From positions 19,300,186-19,364,185 of the forward strand of contig OX235266.1 of the NCBI GenBank assembly GCA_944472135.2: a DNA stretch of 64,000 nt. The letters are read 5' to 3'. The position numbers were made by a program, and so were the translations under genes. The notes under the pieces are model-generated. The model saw only the letters and a program-made list of their open reading frames with translations. It did not search any database and was not told the DNA's origin. Below, piece after piece: positions 1 to 9,790 of the stretch. This stretch comes from Trichobilharzia regenti (lineage: Eukaryota > Platyhelminthes > Trematoda > Strigeidida > Schistosomatidae). How positions within the stretch are numbered: position 1 is the first letter of the stretch; each line of letters starts with the position of its first letter.

Positions 1-560
1 GAATCGGAAAAGCAAGTCTGTGTGGAGGTCAGCATCACTCAGCATCAAAAATAAGATCCGGATTTTCAACTCCAATGTCAAGTCAGTCAGTGCTACTCAC
101 TATACGGATTAGAGACTTGCACTGTGCGTCATAAAGAGCATCTCAAACAAACTTCAGACCTTCATTAACAGCTAGCTGTCTTCGCTCAATACTCAAAATC
201 AGATGGCCGGCCAGAAAAGATCAGCAACAGGGAGGGATCTCTGGCAATGAGCGAACCAACCAGGAACCGATTGTGAAATAAATAGGCAGGAAGAAATGGA
301 GATGGATTAGCCATACGCTGAGGAAACCATCAAGTGACATCACTAGACAAGCCATTGCTCGAGTGGAACCCGAAGGGAAGCGGCGAGTTGGTCATCAATG
401 CAAGGGTGACTTGGCGGAGGTCATGAGAAGAGGAGATGAAAGCATGTGGACAGACTTGGAGCGGGGTGAAAAGGTTGGCAGAAAACGGAAGGCAATGGAG
501 ACGCGCAGCTGAAGCCGTACATTCCTGTAGGAATTAAGGGATATAATAATAATAATAATT
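1..560 (+). mobile_element. RTE-type LINE, 3' end relic
   Basis: The plus strand reads, with frame breaks, as the C-terminal tail of an RTE-class LINE reverse transcriptase. A segment resembling KIRIFNSNVKSVLLYG and LETCTVR lies near 50-130, and a tail resembling KWRWISHTLRKPSSDITRQA followed by VEPEGKRRVG lies near 295-390. It ends in a short AAT microsatellite at about 541-560, the kind of simple-repeat tail RTE elements carry instead of poly(A). The copy is 5'-truncated by the window edge and has stops, so it is not functional. The same tail recurs at 4,720-5,405 on this strand and in several minus-strand copies. The RTE family call rests on remembered motifs. Confidence 0.6.
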
Positions 561-1412
561 ATGCTATCAGTTTTGTGAATTTTGAAACTTATGGGGTTTT
601 GACACGAGAAGATCAACAGCGTCTACAACAAAGGTTGCTCTAACTGTGATAGGCTTTACATAGATCAAATTGGGCGTTGATTTTGACTCGAAATTTAAGA
701 CCAGTCGAAGAATAGCTAGCTGCTAGAAAACACAACATATATTCTTTCATATCGATGCATGTAGACGACTATGGACACCAATTTCATTGAGAAAATGCAG
801 ACAATTTTACACAGTGGAAGAATCAAGAGTACATCCAAAGGAATTCTTAGAAGCTTTGGCACTAAGAGGAATCAGCGTTCAAGAGACAGCTGACTACTTG
901 AGGATAAGCCAGATGAAGAAAATAAACAAATCTGAAGGCAACAAAGAAAAATGCTGAATAGTGGTGCAGACGAACGATCAGCCGTGATAATAGGTTCACT
1001 TCGTATTAAAGTGTGATTTGACGATTTTCTGCCTAGAATGTCAATAAAAGCATCTCAAATAATTAACTACAGTGAACATAACTAGATAAGTATATCTTAT
1101 ATTTGTGATAATCTGTCGTATCGTGATTATGAGGCTATGAGATATGTTACATAAATGAGGAAAGATTGCCTTTGCGTAGTCATCATTTCTGATTTTGATA
1201 GAATGCTTTCCAACCGTCCATACGAGCCAGGTTCCAATTTCGGCTGACAAAGTCTTAAACCTCCTGTAGTTTATTAGTAGACAGTGGGCATGGAACAGTG
1301 GGAAGACTGAGCATGAGGGCACTAAAATTTCAATTCATGAATAACCGTTTTCCACAAGGAATGTTTCAGATGAATAATAAGAGGAATTAGAACAACACAA
1401 AGAAGCAAACGT
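561..1412. other. no gene seen
   Basis: AT-rich sequence with only short ORFs that lack recognisable domains or splice-site context. No repeat matching other parts of the window was noticed. Confidence 0.4.
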
Positions 1413-1632
1413 TTTAGAACACAGGGCATTAAGCTACAGGCTTAAAAGTTTCGGTAGAGGTGGTGTTTAATTTTAATGGATGGGCTTGGTAGGTTCACCT
1501 AGCCCAACCTTCTATCTTTACCAGTCTTTTTTTACCGGCTAAGCAATGTAAGGGAGTGGGTTGGCCGGGAATCGAATCCAGGACCACTTGCGTGGTCGGT
1601 AAGCATTCTACCGCCGTACCACCGACGCACAC
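1413..1632 (-). repeat. tRNA-headed SINE (tail type ii), diverged
   Basis: Read on the minus strand, the head near 1,632-1,555 has a polymerase III A-box-like GGTGGTACGGCGG and a B-box-like GGATTCGATTCCC. These are the same positions as in the SINEs at 8,016 and 21,599. The body and tail run leftwards to about 1,413 and match the longer tail type that ends in a GTTCC/GGAAC-type hairpin. It is diverged and probably old. Confidence 0.55.
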
Positions 1633-2219
1633 TATTTAAACATGACAGGAATATAATTAAAGGCGTGTTTAACTGCAATAGAAACCAGTCATCATACTTT
1701 ATCAGAGATAGAGACAAAAAGACCGTAATTATTTTGACAGATAACATGGGCACCTAAGACGACGTGGATGCTGAAAACGGTATGCTCTTATAGGCATATA
1801 TTAGAACATCAAAGTCAGTCAGAGATTTGACAAAAACGTAGAAGTTACATAATACTACTGAAAGAAAGAGTGAAATAAAGTCGGTAGAAATGAGCATGTA
1901 CTAAAAGGATGAGAGGAGTAACAAAAATACAATGAACAGAGGTATTTAGTGAAATCAAAACTTTAAGGGATTTTTAGTTAAATCATAAATGATCAAATAA
2001 TGTTCTGAGAACATGGCTTCAACTGTCTGTTCAAACACCTATTCGTTTAAAGTATGGGTGAATGAAGTCGTCTGAAGTATTGCATGTGTTGTGACGAAAT
2101 ATTTCGAAAATTTTTCAGATTGTCTATCAAGTAATCCATGCTAACTGGGTGGGGGGAGACAATAAACTGTTTCAGATGGATTCTGCTTAAGTGTTTTGTT
2201 ACTCATTAGTACAATTGTT

Positions 2220-2640
2220 AATTCTTATTTTTGATGGTTGGAAGCAATTAGCAGTACACTTGCCGCCTAGGTTTCTTGCTGGTTAACATTCGTTAGCAGA
2301 GTGTATCTGCAACCTTGAAAGAATACATATCCCTACCGAGAATCGAACTCAGGTTATCCAGTACTGTTATCAGAGACGGTGTCACTGAGATACTTGGTTT
2401 CGCGACTTGTGAATAATGGAATTCTGGAAGAACTGCTACTACTAATGGCTTCCAACCACTTAATACCAGTTCAAAGTGCACCCTGATAGTGAGCCACCTA
2501 GCACAATGACTACATTGCACACTTGACTGAGGGAATTTAGTCCGCATCAAACAAAGGGGAAGATGCATGACGCTGGCTGCTACATTTTGTGGAAACACGG
2601 TGGCCCATTGAAACACCAGCTATACTACCAAATCGTAAAA
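2220..2640 (-). repeat. dispersed repeat family 2 (SINE-like)
   Basis: Shares blocks with 12,500-12,690 and 38,230-38,570: a TGGTTGGAGGCAATC-like segment, a CTAGCATGAAACC-like segment, a B-box-like segment near 2,340 (GAATCGAACTC) and a GTGAGCCACCTAG-like segment. All are about equally decayed. It may be the body of the hammerhead-associated repeats seen elsewhere in the window. No coding function. Confidence 0.45.
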
Positions 2641-4719
2641 AGAACAATACTTGTCTCTACATGAAAGACCTTGGCAAATTATCAATTTGTTTGCAAGTGA
2701 TTCAAAATTCCTCACTGATGATCTTTCTGTTCCCGATAAGAGTTTTCAAGGGTTGATTTATTTTTCGAGTTCGATTGATATCAGCAAGAGAACCACTGAA
2801 AATCAATGAGTATCCGTTGTCTGTTTCGTCCTTGTATGGGCATCCAGGACCTGTTGGCTACAAGACAAGCTCGTATACCTTTCAGCCAGTAGGACCCTGT
2901 TATGTGGCCCATAAATTCCAACTTCTTCCCATTCGTGATTTTAGCGTGACTACTAGCCAATGTCATCGGCGGGAACTCCATCCTCACTCCCAACGATCCA
3001 GTCGGTAGTAATGCAAGCAAATAAATCTTTGATGTAAGAGGAGATAAAAGCTGATCCTTTGTCTTAGTGGAAACATTATCAATGTATGCGGTGTGGGCGA
3101 ATCAATAAGACTAGTGCCAAGTGGGACTTCTAATTACTACCAAAAAAATCACTGGTATTTTATCCTTCATTTGAACTGTGCCAATCTGTTGAGTGATGCA
3201 CGACCGATAAATTCACAGTAAACAAGAAGTACTTATACTGAATCGATTAGGTGACATAAAAACAGATAATGTCATGGTGCATTCTAAGTAAACTTCATCT
3301 TAATCAATAAACATTCATTTAGAACAGCTATTGTCATAATTTGTCCACGCGGTTTCATTACGAAGCTCTATTAATCCATTAATATTAATATTAACAGTTA
3401 ATAATATTACTGTACAACACTGTGTGATTTATCAAAACAAAATCTTATCCATTATGGAGTTGTGCTCTACCACAATCCCCTATTAATCTACTCAAATTCA
3501 TTTTGCAAACACTTATAATGAGAGGAATAATTTAACGGTATTAGCAAGACATTTAACAGGAGTACTTTTCTTAAGGGCGGGTAGATACATGACTGAAACA
3601 GGCATTGAAATATTGATTTTCTCTTGCCATCGTACATATCCTCCATATTTTCATCCTTTTCTTTAAAATTGAAGACATTTGAAGAATACAGTTTACGATA
3701 CTTCTTTGACAATTTCTTACTGTCGCCATTATTCTGACTACGATTCATGAGTGATTTACGAAGACCTAGAAATTCCTATAGATATTATAAGAATTTTCAG
3801 CCAACTCTCAAGGTAAATTGCCTTATAGCTTTTGGTCGCATAACATCAGTCATTGCAAGCAGTCGTACCACTGTTAGTTGTGATCGTGCATCTAGAGATA
3901 CTTTGTTATTTTTCTGTAATCAGTCACCTCCGTAGTCTGTTAATGAAGTGACGGGGCATTTCTTACACTACGATTTACATCCGGTTGACAGAATACTCCA
4001 GGCTCCTTTTGAACTTATCACAGTAAAATCTACGCTTTTGCGAATTATTTGAAGAAATCAAGGCGCCAAACAAACTCGTTTTAATCTTATTTTCACAATG
4101 CAGATTGCACATATTTTGACAAATTTGTTGATCCATGATGCTATAAAAAGTCGAAAAGGATAGACTCCACAAAAATTGGCATACGTTTGGAAATGGATTG
4201 AAAGACTTTCTTTTTAGTCCTTACATTCTGAGTGGAACAGGGGGCTTCAAGATTCTGAAGTTGCAGCATCGGTGGTGTCGTGTTTTTAACCAGATAGGTA
4301 AACTAGGCTCGTACCAACCCTTCCTTCTTTCGTATATTTACTAATAGCTAGTCAAGTGGATCGTATTTAATGGTGTGTCCTCTGGGAATAGGAGGAGTCG
4401 TGTTCGGCGACTAGTCTGCAGTAGGACTACGGACGCAGAGAGAAACTTAAAGACTAGACAGTTACCTTTATGTACACACGAGACAAAATTTAGGAGAAGA
4501 AGATACTGAAATAGGCATCGGATACCAAGGTTGATTAAATGGAACTGTTTAAATGAAGGACTGTTTTTAATGCTACAGATAATAAATAGATCCTTTTTCT
4601 TGTCGTTTAAGCTGACTGACATTAGCGAAATATTTCTACGGGGTTATGCTCTGCTTAATTGATAACCAAACAACAGCCACGACAACAACCGTCACAAGTC
4701 ACCATCAATGGGACAGATT
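2641..4719. other. no supported gene
   Basis: Apart from the weak minus-strand ORF at 3,488-3,748, this stretch holds only short unsupported ORFs and AT-rich sequence, including clusters of TTAATATTAATA near 3,373-3,395. Confidence 0.4.
3488..3748 (-). other. unplaced lysine-rich ORF, possible exon
   Basis: An 86-codon minus-strand reading frame starting MNRSQNNGDSKK is Lys/Asn/Ser-rich for about 45 residues and then turns hydrophobic. The first half has coding-like composition; the second half does not resemble it. I see no homologue, no clear donor site inside it and no partner exon. It could be a first exon of an unknown minus-strand gene or simply a chance ORF. Confidence 0.12.
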
Positions 4720-5405
4720 CGACAGAGGTTACTTCCTGGCTTCAGTTATCTAGGAAGCATCGCTTCAACCACAGGCAGTCGGAACTGATGTAGATATCAA
4801 AGTCAGCCAACCAGAGTCGAAAAAGCGAGGTACGCCTTCATGAACCTGAACCTGAACTTTGGAAACCTTCTGAACTCAGCCAGCATGAATAAAAAGATTC
4901 GGATTTTGTTCGACATAAATATGAAGTCACTTTGTCAGTTATAATATACGGGACTACAGAAACTTGGCCAGCATGTCATATAACCTGTTGCAGACTTATA
5001 TCAACAGCTGCCGCCTTGGTTGGATCTATTTTGAAGATCGAATAGTGGGCCATCCAGAAAGAATTATTAACAACAAACTCTGGTGATGAACAAATCAACA
5101 GGTGAGAGCTGATTGCTCAACACATACGTAGAATGAAATGGATTAAACATACGTTGAGCAGGTCGTCAAATAAGATCGCGTGCGATGCAAGTTATCGTTC
5201 CAGTGAAATCGGAATGGGCTTGCGACGAGTGAGTTATCGGTGGTAGGGTAACATGGAGGAGATGGTGTGGGGAGGAAGAGGTGAGATAGAATTGTCTCTC
5301 GTCGACCCAACTGAAGAGAACATCAAAAAACAGAAGAAAGGAGAGATTTATTTCTGAAGCCATATGATATACATGGAACCTGAAGGAATAACAACAATAA
5401 TCTGT
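4720..5405 (+). mobile_element. RTE-type LINE, 3' end relic
   Basis: The plus strand carries a decayed LINE C-terminus in the same order as at 1-560. It has a tract resembling YLGSIASTTGS near 4,745-4,785, then KARYAFMNL-like, LYGTTETWPA-like, MKWIKHTLS-like and RVSYRW-like tracts. It ends near 5,385-5,405 with a GAACCTGAAGGAATAACAAC tail and an AAT-rich end. Several frameshifts and stops make it non-functional. Confidence 0.55.
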
Positions 5406-6090
5406 TTTATTGGAGGGGCTAGTGTCTGATGAAATAATATTCGTTCTAAATCGTTTATAAGTCGAGTTTAAGGAAGTCGGTGTACATAAGAAATTGAAGA
5501 TAATTTTTCAATAGACACACACTGTTTATTATCGTGGAATCCGTAGGTTACTATAGAAAATTATCTAGCAGCACCTAGATGTCTAGATCGGACTCAGCAG
5601 TGAAGGATATATTGTTGACTAAGTGATTTGGGTGAAAAATTGAGAATTCTACACAGCATGACAGACTATCTCTTGCTATGAATTAAACAGCATGAGTTGT
5701 TCCCTTTTAGTTGAGATTCAACACGCTGAGTCCTGGATTCATTAATTCTGCTTGAGTCTACGTTAGTTACATTTAATCATTAATTAGATGCTATATATCA
5801 GAAACTGTATGTGAAAATCGAATTTGTAACGTAAAATTTATATTGTTTAATAACAAAATTACATATTGAGTGCCCAGACAAATGAAGAGAATTTCAATTT
5901 CAGTGCGTGAAAAACTATTTCTATATGAAGAGTTTAGGATTTAACATATGGATTGCCATAGCTTATGCAGTTTGAGGAGGTTTGTTAAAGTAGTTCCCAT
6001 GAAATGTACACCGAATAATTTATGAATCGTTTGAGCCTACTCACAAGTAGTACAATTTCTACGTATAAAATTTCGTTGCATATGTATAAT
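5406..6090. other. no gene seen
   Basis: AT-rich with no recognisable element. The right part leads into the repeat shared with 16.2 kb. Confidence 0.35.
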
Positions 6091-7000
6091 AACAGTATAT
6101 ATAAAATGTACAGAATTTTCACAGGAGTTTATTGCATTATATTTTCCCTTCGTACAATGCCTTCAAGTAGAATATTAGTTAACAGTATGTCCTGTGACAC
6201 AGTGCTCTCTCAGCTGAAGCACAAACCAATTCGTTATGATATATCTGCATTGTCCCCTTCAGAAATCCACTCACGATATCAATCTAGTTGAAAGCCAATT
6301 ATAAGATGTTTAGAAGTACATTTTGATACCCAAGGAAATGACTGCAGAACGGTTTTGTTACGCTGTCACTCACAATTAGGCCTTTTCTGAAGTTTATTAG
6401 GAACTTGCGAATTAGAAGCTTGTCCACACTTTAAATATACACAACAGTAGATATTACAAATACAAATAGATATTACCTATGGAATTCATATTTTAATCGA
6501 TTAAAACAAACCGTTGGTGGTACAGTGGTTAGGACTCTTGCCGACCATGCACATGGTCCGGGGTTCGAGCCCACGCCGACGCACACCTGATATCTATGGT
6601 TGGCCTGCAAAATTTGGGCTACCGATATCCATACTGAAAATTCCATACTTGTACCAAAAATACAGTGTGGAATCAAGTTGTTATCAAAAATATAAAATAT
6701 AAATATAAATTATATTCACTAGAGAGAGAAATGGAAGTCTTTATTAGCTCAGGTTATAAGCAGGCCTCTATATGATATACACGAAAAAGGCATCAATTAC
6801 CAAAGAATATTCTTTATGAAACCTTACTTCAAAGGTTAGAAGTTTTGTAGAGTTCTAAAAAGTCATATAAAAGCCTATAAATCTGAAATCTCAGTAACAA
6901 TTGGTAAAAAAGCATATGAGAAAGTTAGTCGTCTTCGAACCACATTTTAATCACAATTTTAAACTTTGTACTTCACAAATGTTAAGTGCATTAGTTTGGA
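6091..7000 (+). repeat. dispersed repeat family 4, split by a SINE
   Basis: The segment from about 6,105 to 6,440 matches 16,200-16,510 in the same orientation: CAGAATTTTCA, TTCGTACAATGCCTTCA, TGAAGCACAAAC and AGGAACTTGCGAA blocks occur in the same order and spacing. Similarity continues to about 6,500, stops at the SINE inserted near 6,513-6,710, and resumes weakly afterwards. The 89-codon plus ORF inside it (6,022-6,291) is repeat sequence, not a gene. The element class is unknown. Confidence 0.5.
6513..6710 (+). repeat. tRNA-headed SINE (tail type i)
   Basis: The head has an A-box-like TGGTACAGTGG and a B-box-like GGTTCGAGCCC, as in polymerase III promoters of tRNA-derived SINEs. The body then runs CACACCTGATATCTATGG to an A/T-rich end. 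The copy at 21,096-21,290 is very similar over its whole length. It sits inside repeat family 4 and so inserted after that repeat did. Confidence 0.75.
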
Positions 7001-7264
7001 ATTACTTTCTCTAAATTTAGACATATATATCCTCGACTCAAAAGAAATCTTCATATTTGGTCTATTAGACTGTGATTTTATTTGATGGAGAATCTGACTT
7101 GCCTGTGAATTTTATACATATCACTCAAATTAATCAATTTCTGAGAGGAACATTGAGTGACATCGTAAGAACCACTCTCGATTGCACCCTGAACGGGAAA
7201 CAGTGGGTTGGGTATCTCTTGGTTGGTGGCACAGAGCAGATATTTTGAGATAGGAATGAAATCT

Positions 7265-8015
7265 TACACGCAGTTGTAGTTTATTATTATTCCCTTTGGT
7301 TCCGAGAGGAACATAGGGCTTCAACAACATATCACCACCTTCTCCTCTTTTCTGTTGTCTTCTTCAGCTGGCTAGCTCCACGACTGCGCATAACCTCTCA
7401 TCTCTCCCTCACGATGAGCCACTCATCGCTTCCCATTCGGATTTCACTCAAGTGATGGTCTGGTTAACGCGCTACGTCATTCGACGGCCTCCTCAACGAA
7501 TCCATTTTCACTTTCTCCGGTATATTTTGTTGATCAATCGGCTCTTCGTTGATTTGTCACATTCCCGAGATTCTTGTTGCTAATTCATCCTGCCTAGACA
7601 CTTCATCTTTAGTAGGGAACCAGCGAAGGCAGCAGCTGTTGATAGATGTCTGAGACAGGCTGTTGTAAATCCTTTTCATGATAGGCCGGCCAAGTTTCTG
7701 GGGTCCCGTATATAAGGACTGACTGATGGACGTCACATTTGTGTCGAAAATCCCAACCTCGTTCTTCAAGTTGGCGGAGTGCAGACAATTTCAAAGCTGG
7801 TTTCACATTGATGAAGGCGTAGCTTGCCTTTGATATCTTCATCCGTTTCGACTGACTGTAATTGGAAACGATGCTGCCTAGTTACTTGAATGCAGGAAGT
7901 AACCTCTGTCAAATGTCTTCTGTCGATGGTGATTTGTGATGGTTGTCGTTGTTGGTTGGTTAGTTGGTCATCTTCATCACCTACCTTCGTCTTTTCCATA
8001 TTCACCTGCAGTTTT
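7265..8015 (-). mobile_element. RTE-type LINE copy, part 1 (3' end)
   Basis: On the minus strand this reads as the last part of an RTE reverse transcriptase and its 3' tail. The 3' end lies at left, where TTATTATTATTCCC is followed by a GTTCC/GAGGAAC hairpin near 7,265-7,320. Fragments resembling WRWIGHTLR, IYGTPETWP and KARYAFINV follow rightwards. The copy is interrupted at 8,015 by a SINE and continues at about 8,240. Stops and shifts show it is dead. Confidence 0.6.
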
Positions 8016-8238
8016 GCGTCGGTGGCATAGCGGTTAGGACACTCGCCGACCATGCACATGGTCCGGGGTTCGATCCCCGGCCAACGACGCACTCCTTTAC
8101 CTCGCTAAGCCAGAAATAATCCTGGTAAAGAGGAAAGGTTGGGCATGAGGCTGGCAACTCCATCCTGTAAAACTAAACACTGCTAAAGAAACTTCAAGCC
8201 ACTGGCTTGAAGCCCTATGTTCCACTGGGAACGTGAAG
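8016..8238 (+). repeat. tRNA-headed SINE (tail type ii) inside RTE LINE
   Basis: The head starts GCGTCGGTGGCATAGCGG, with the B box GGTTCGATCCC near 8,070. The body includes ACCTCGCTAAGCC and GGTTGGGCATGAGG. The tail includes GAAGCCCTATGTTCC followed by GGGAACGTGAAGG. The end of this tail resembles the 3' hairpin of the RTE LINE that it interrupts. The flanking LINE reads on the minus strand, and short TTTTGC-like sequence on both sides could be the target duplication. Confidence 0.75.
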
Positions 8239-8345
8239 GAAAAATTATTATTAATTATTTTGCCTTCGCTGCCTTCTTCTTCTGCCAATTTGTTGGTTTT
8301 CACCTGTAAGTCTTCAGGTTTATGTGGCATTAAACATTAATCATC
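8239..8345 (-). mobile_element. RTE-type LINE copy, part 2
   Basis: The continuation of the minus-strand LINE, matching 29,785-29,860 (CTTCTGCCAATTTGTTGG and CACCTGTAAGTCTTCAGG blocks). It confirms that the SINE split a pre-existing LINE. Confidence 0.55.
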
Positions 8346-8399
8346 TTTGAAATTCAGGTATTCTGCTATTTTGTATAGGCTATTGTAGAAGCAGCTTAA

Positions 8400-8492
8400 A
8401 ACTATTTCAGAGAACAGAGTAACTGGAGGCGTACTACGGAAGCTATATGTTCCCTTACGAACCAAAGGTAACAATAATAATAATAATAATTT
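8400..8492 (+). mobile_element. RTE LINE 3' tail fragment
   Basis: The terminal hairpin region (ATATGTTCCCTTACGAACC) is followed by AAAGGTAACAATAATAAT. These are the same terminal parts as in the minus-strand copy at 7,265-7,320, here on the plus strand. Confidence 0.5.
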
Positions 8493-8574
8493 TATCTCAA
8501 GTTTGATTAAGAGCTGATGTGAATTATAGGACTATAAGAAAGTCAGGGAGTATTGAACAGCTGTTCCATTTCAG

Positions 8575-9000
8575 TTCGGGACTCTGTAGCAGAATGGTTC
8601 CCGACTCCATTACGGGATCAAACCTGAGACCAACAGGTTACACAGCCAAGCTACCTAATCATTCAGTGATTTGGGCCAGAATTCACTGACCTATCAAATC
8701 CAACTTTTGTGAATTTTCTGTCAGTCTGATGGATACTAGTGACTGGTGTCTGCACTTCCAATGGTGTCCATCGAATCTTGCATGACACCGGCTAGCGGTG
8801 TCACTTAGAGATTCGAAATGACAGAAATTAGTGTTAATGCGTCCACGTGTCTGAATGGTGCATGGGCTTGGCCTCGCAGTCAAAAAGGTAACTGTGAGTT
8901 GATCTCTGATAGCGTCGTGGTTGAGCAATGCTAAGAAGTCCCAAACTAAGACGAAACGACTGCCTCTAGTTGGTATCAATATTTGATGAAACCTGGAACA
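8575..9000 (+). repeat. decayed hammerhead-associated repeat
   Basis: Contains a plus-strand block at about 8,928-8,985 (AAGAAGTCCCAAACTAAGAC then GAAACGACTG) that matches the hammerhead-like motif repeated at 26.77, 27.0, 32.15 and 41.43 kb. It is preceded by SINE-like body sequence shared with repeat family 2. The core nucleotides needed for cleavage are not all present. Confidence 0.4.
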
Positions 9001-9097
9001 TACCAGTTCCATACAAGCTAACTTCTGAACATATTTTTATCTTCTATTTTCTATGGCCTTCTTTTTCTTCCCATTTCAGTTATCCAGCTAACTTCTA

Positions 9098-9790
9098 ATG
9101 AGCTTATCCACTTTTCAAATTAACCTCCTGCATCAATTTAAACAAATTGGACAAATTGTTGCGCCATTCGAAGATGGCGGCATTTTAAATTATTTATTTG
9201 AACCAATTCAAGTGAACAGTACACTGGTGAATATTTCATCTGTCAACAGTTCAGTGACATTATTAAAATTCATTGAGATAAATAATACTTATACATTTAT
9301 TAATAGTATGATCAGTCGTATGCTATTCGATAGTGTTCAAAATATCAATGTATATAATGTAATCTCAACAACCAATCAAAATCCAAGCAATGCTCAATTG
9401 TTGAATACCACTTCAGGAAACATGACAAGGAGATTTTTAGCTGTGATTATTATTGAATGCCTTTTATTCCTGATCGCCTTTATCATTAGTCTGCTGTATT
9501 TTGTAATAATCTTTTGTTGTCCTTCTTGTATGAGTAACCTTGAAATGCCTTCAAAGTATTTTGAAATTTCACAAATATTGAAACAAGATAGTAGCAGCAG
9601 TTTTTCAAATAATAATAATAACGCCAACAATAATGTAAATTCAATCTACGCTGTAAAAGGCCCACTTCCCAATGGAGATATTGAAAATTTCACCCAAAAA
9701 GCATATCAGCAAGAATTAAGAACATTGGAATGGTTACAACGATCGGATACAAGAAGAATATCTACAAATTCTTCTGATATCTACATCAAT
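9098..9790 (+). CDS. prominin-like exon 1 as traced: N-terminus, TM1, cytosolic loop
   Basis: 231 codons, ending in phase 0 at donor GTAAGT. The N-terminal 112 residues carry several N-glycosylation sequons (NST, NIS, NSS, NNT, NTT, NMT). TM1 is about residues 113-139, followed by CCPSC at 140-144, matching the cysteine-rich juxtamembrane stretch of prominins. A Ser/Asn-rich low-complexity tract (about 165-182) follows in the cytosolic loop. The ATG at 9,098 is preceded in frame by TAA at 9,089-9,091. A good pyrimidine tract and AG end at 9,079, so this may be a 5'-UTR exon or a spliced internal exon. An AG at 9,101-9,102 would skip that ATG. No signal peptide is present. Confidence 0.8.
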
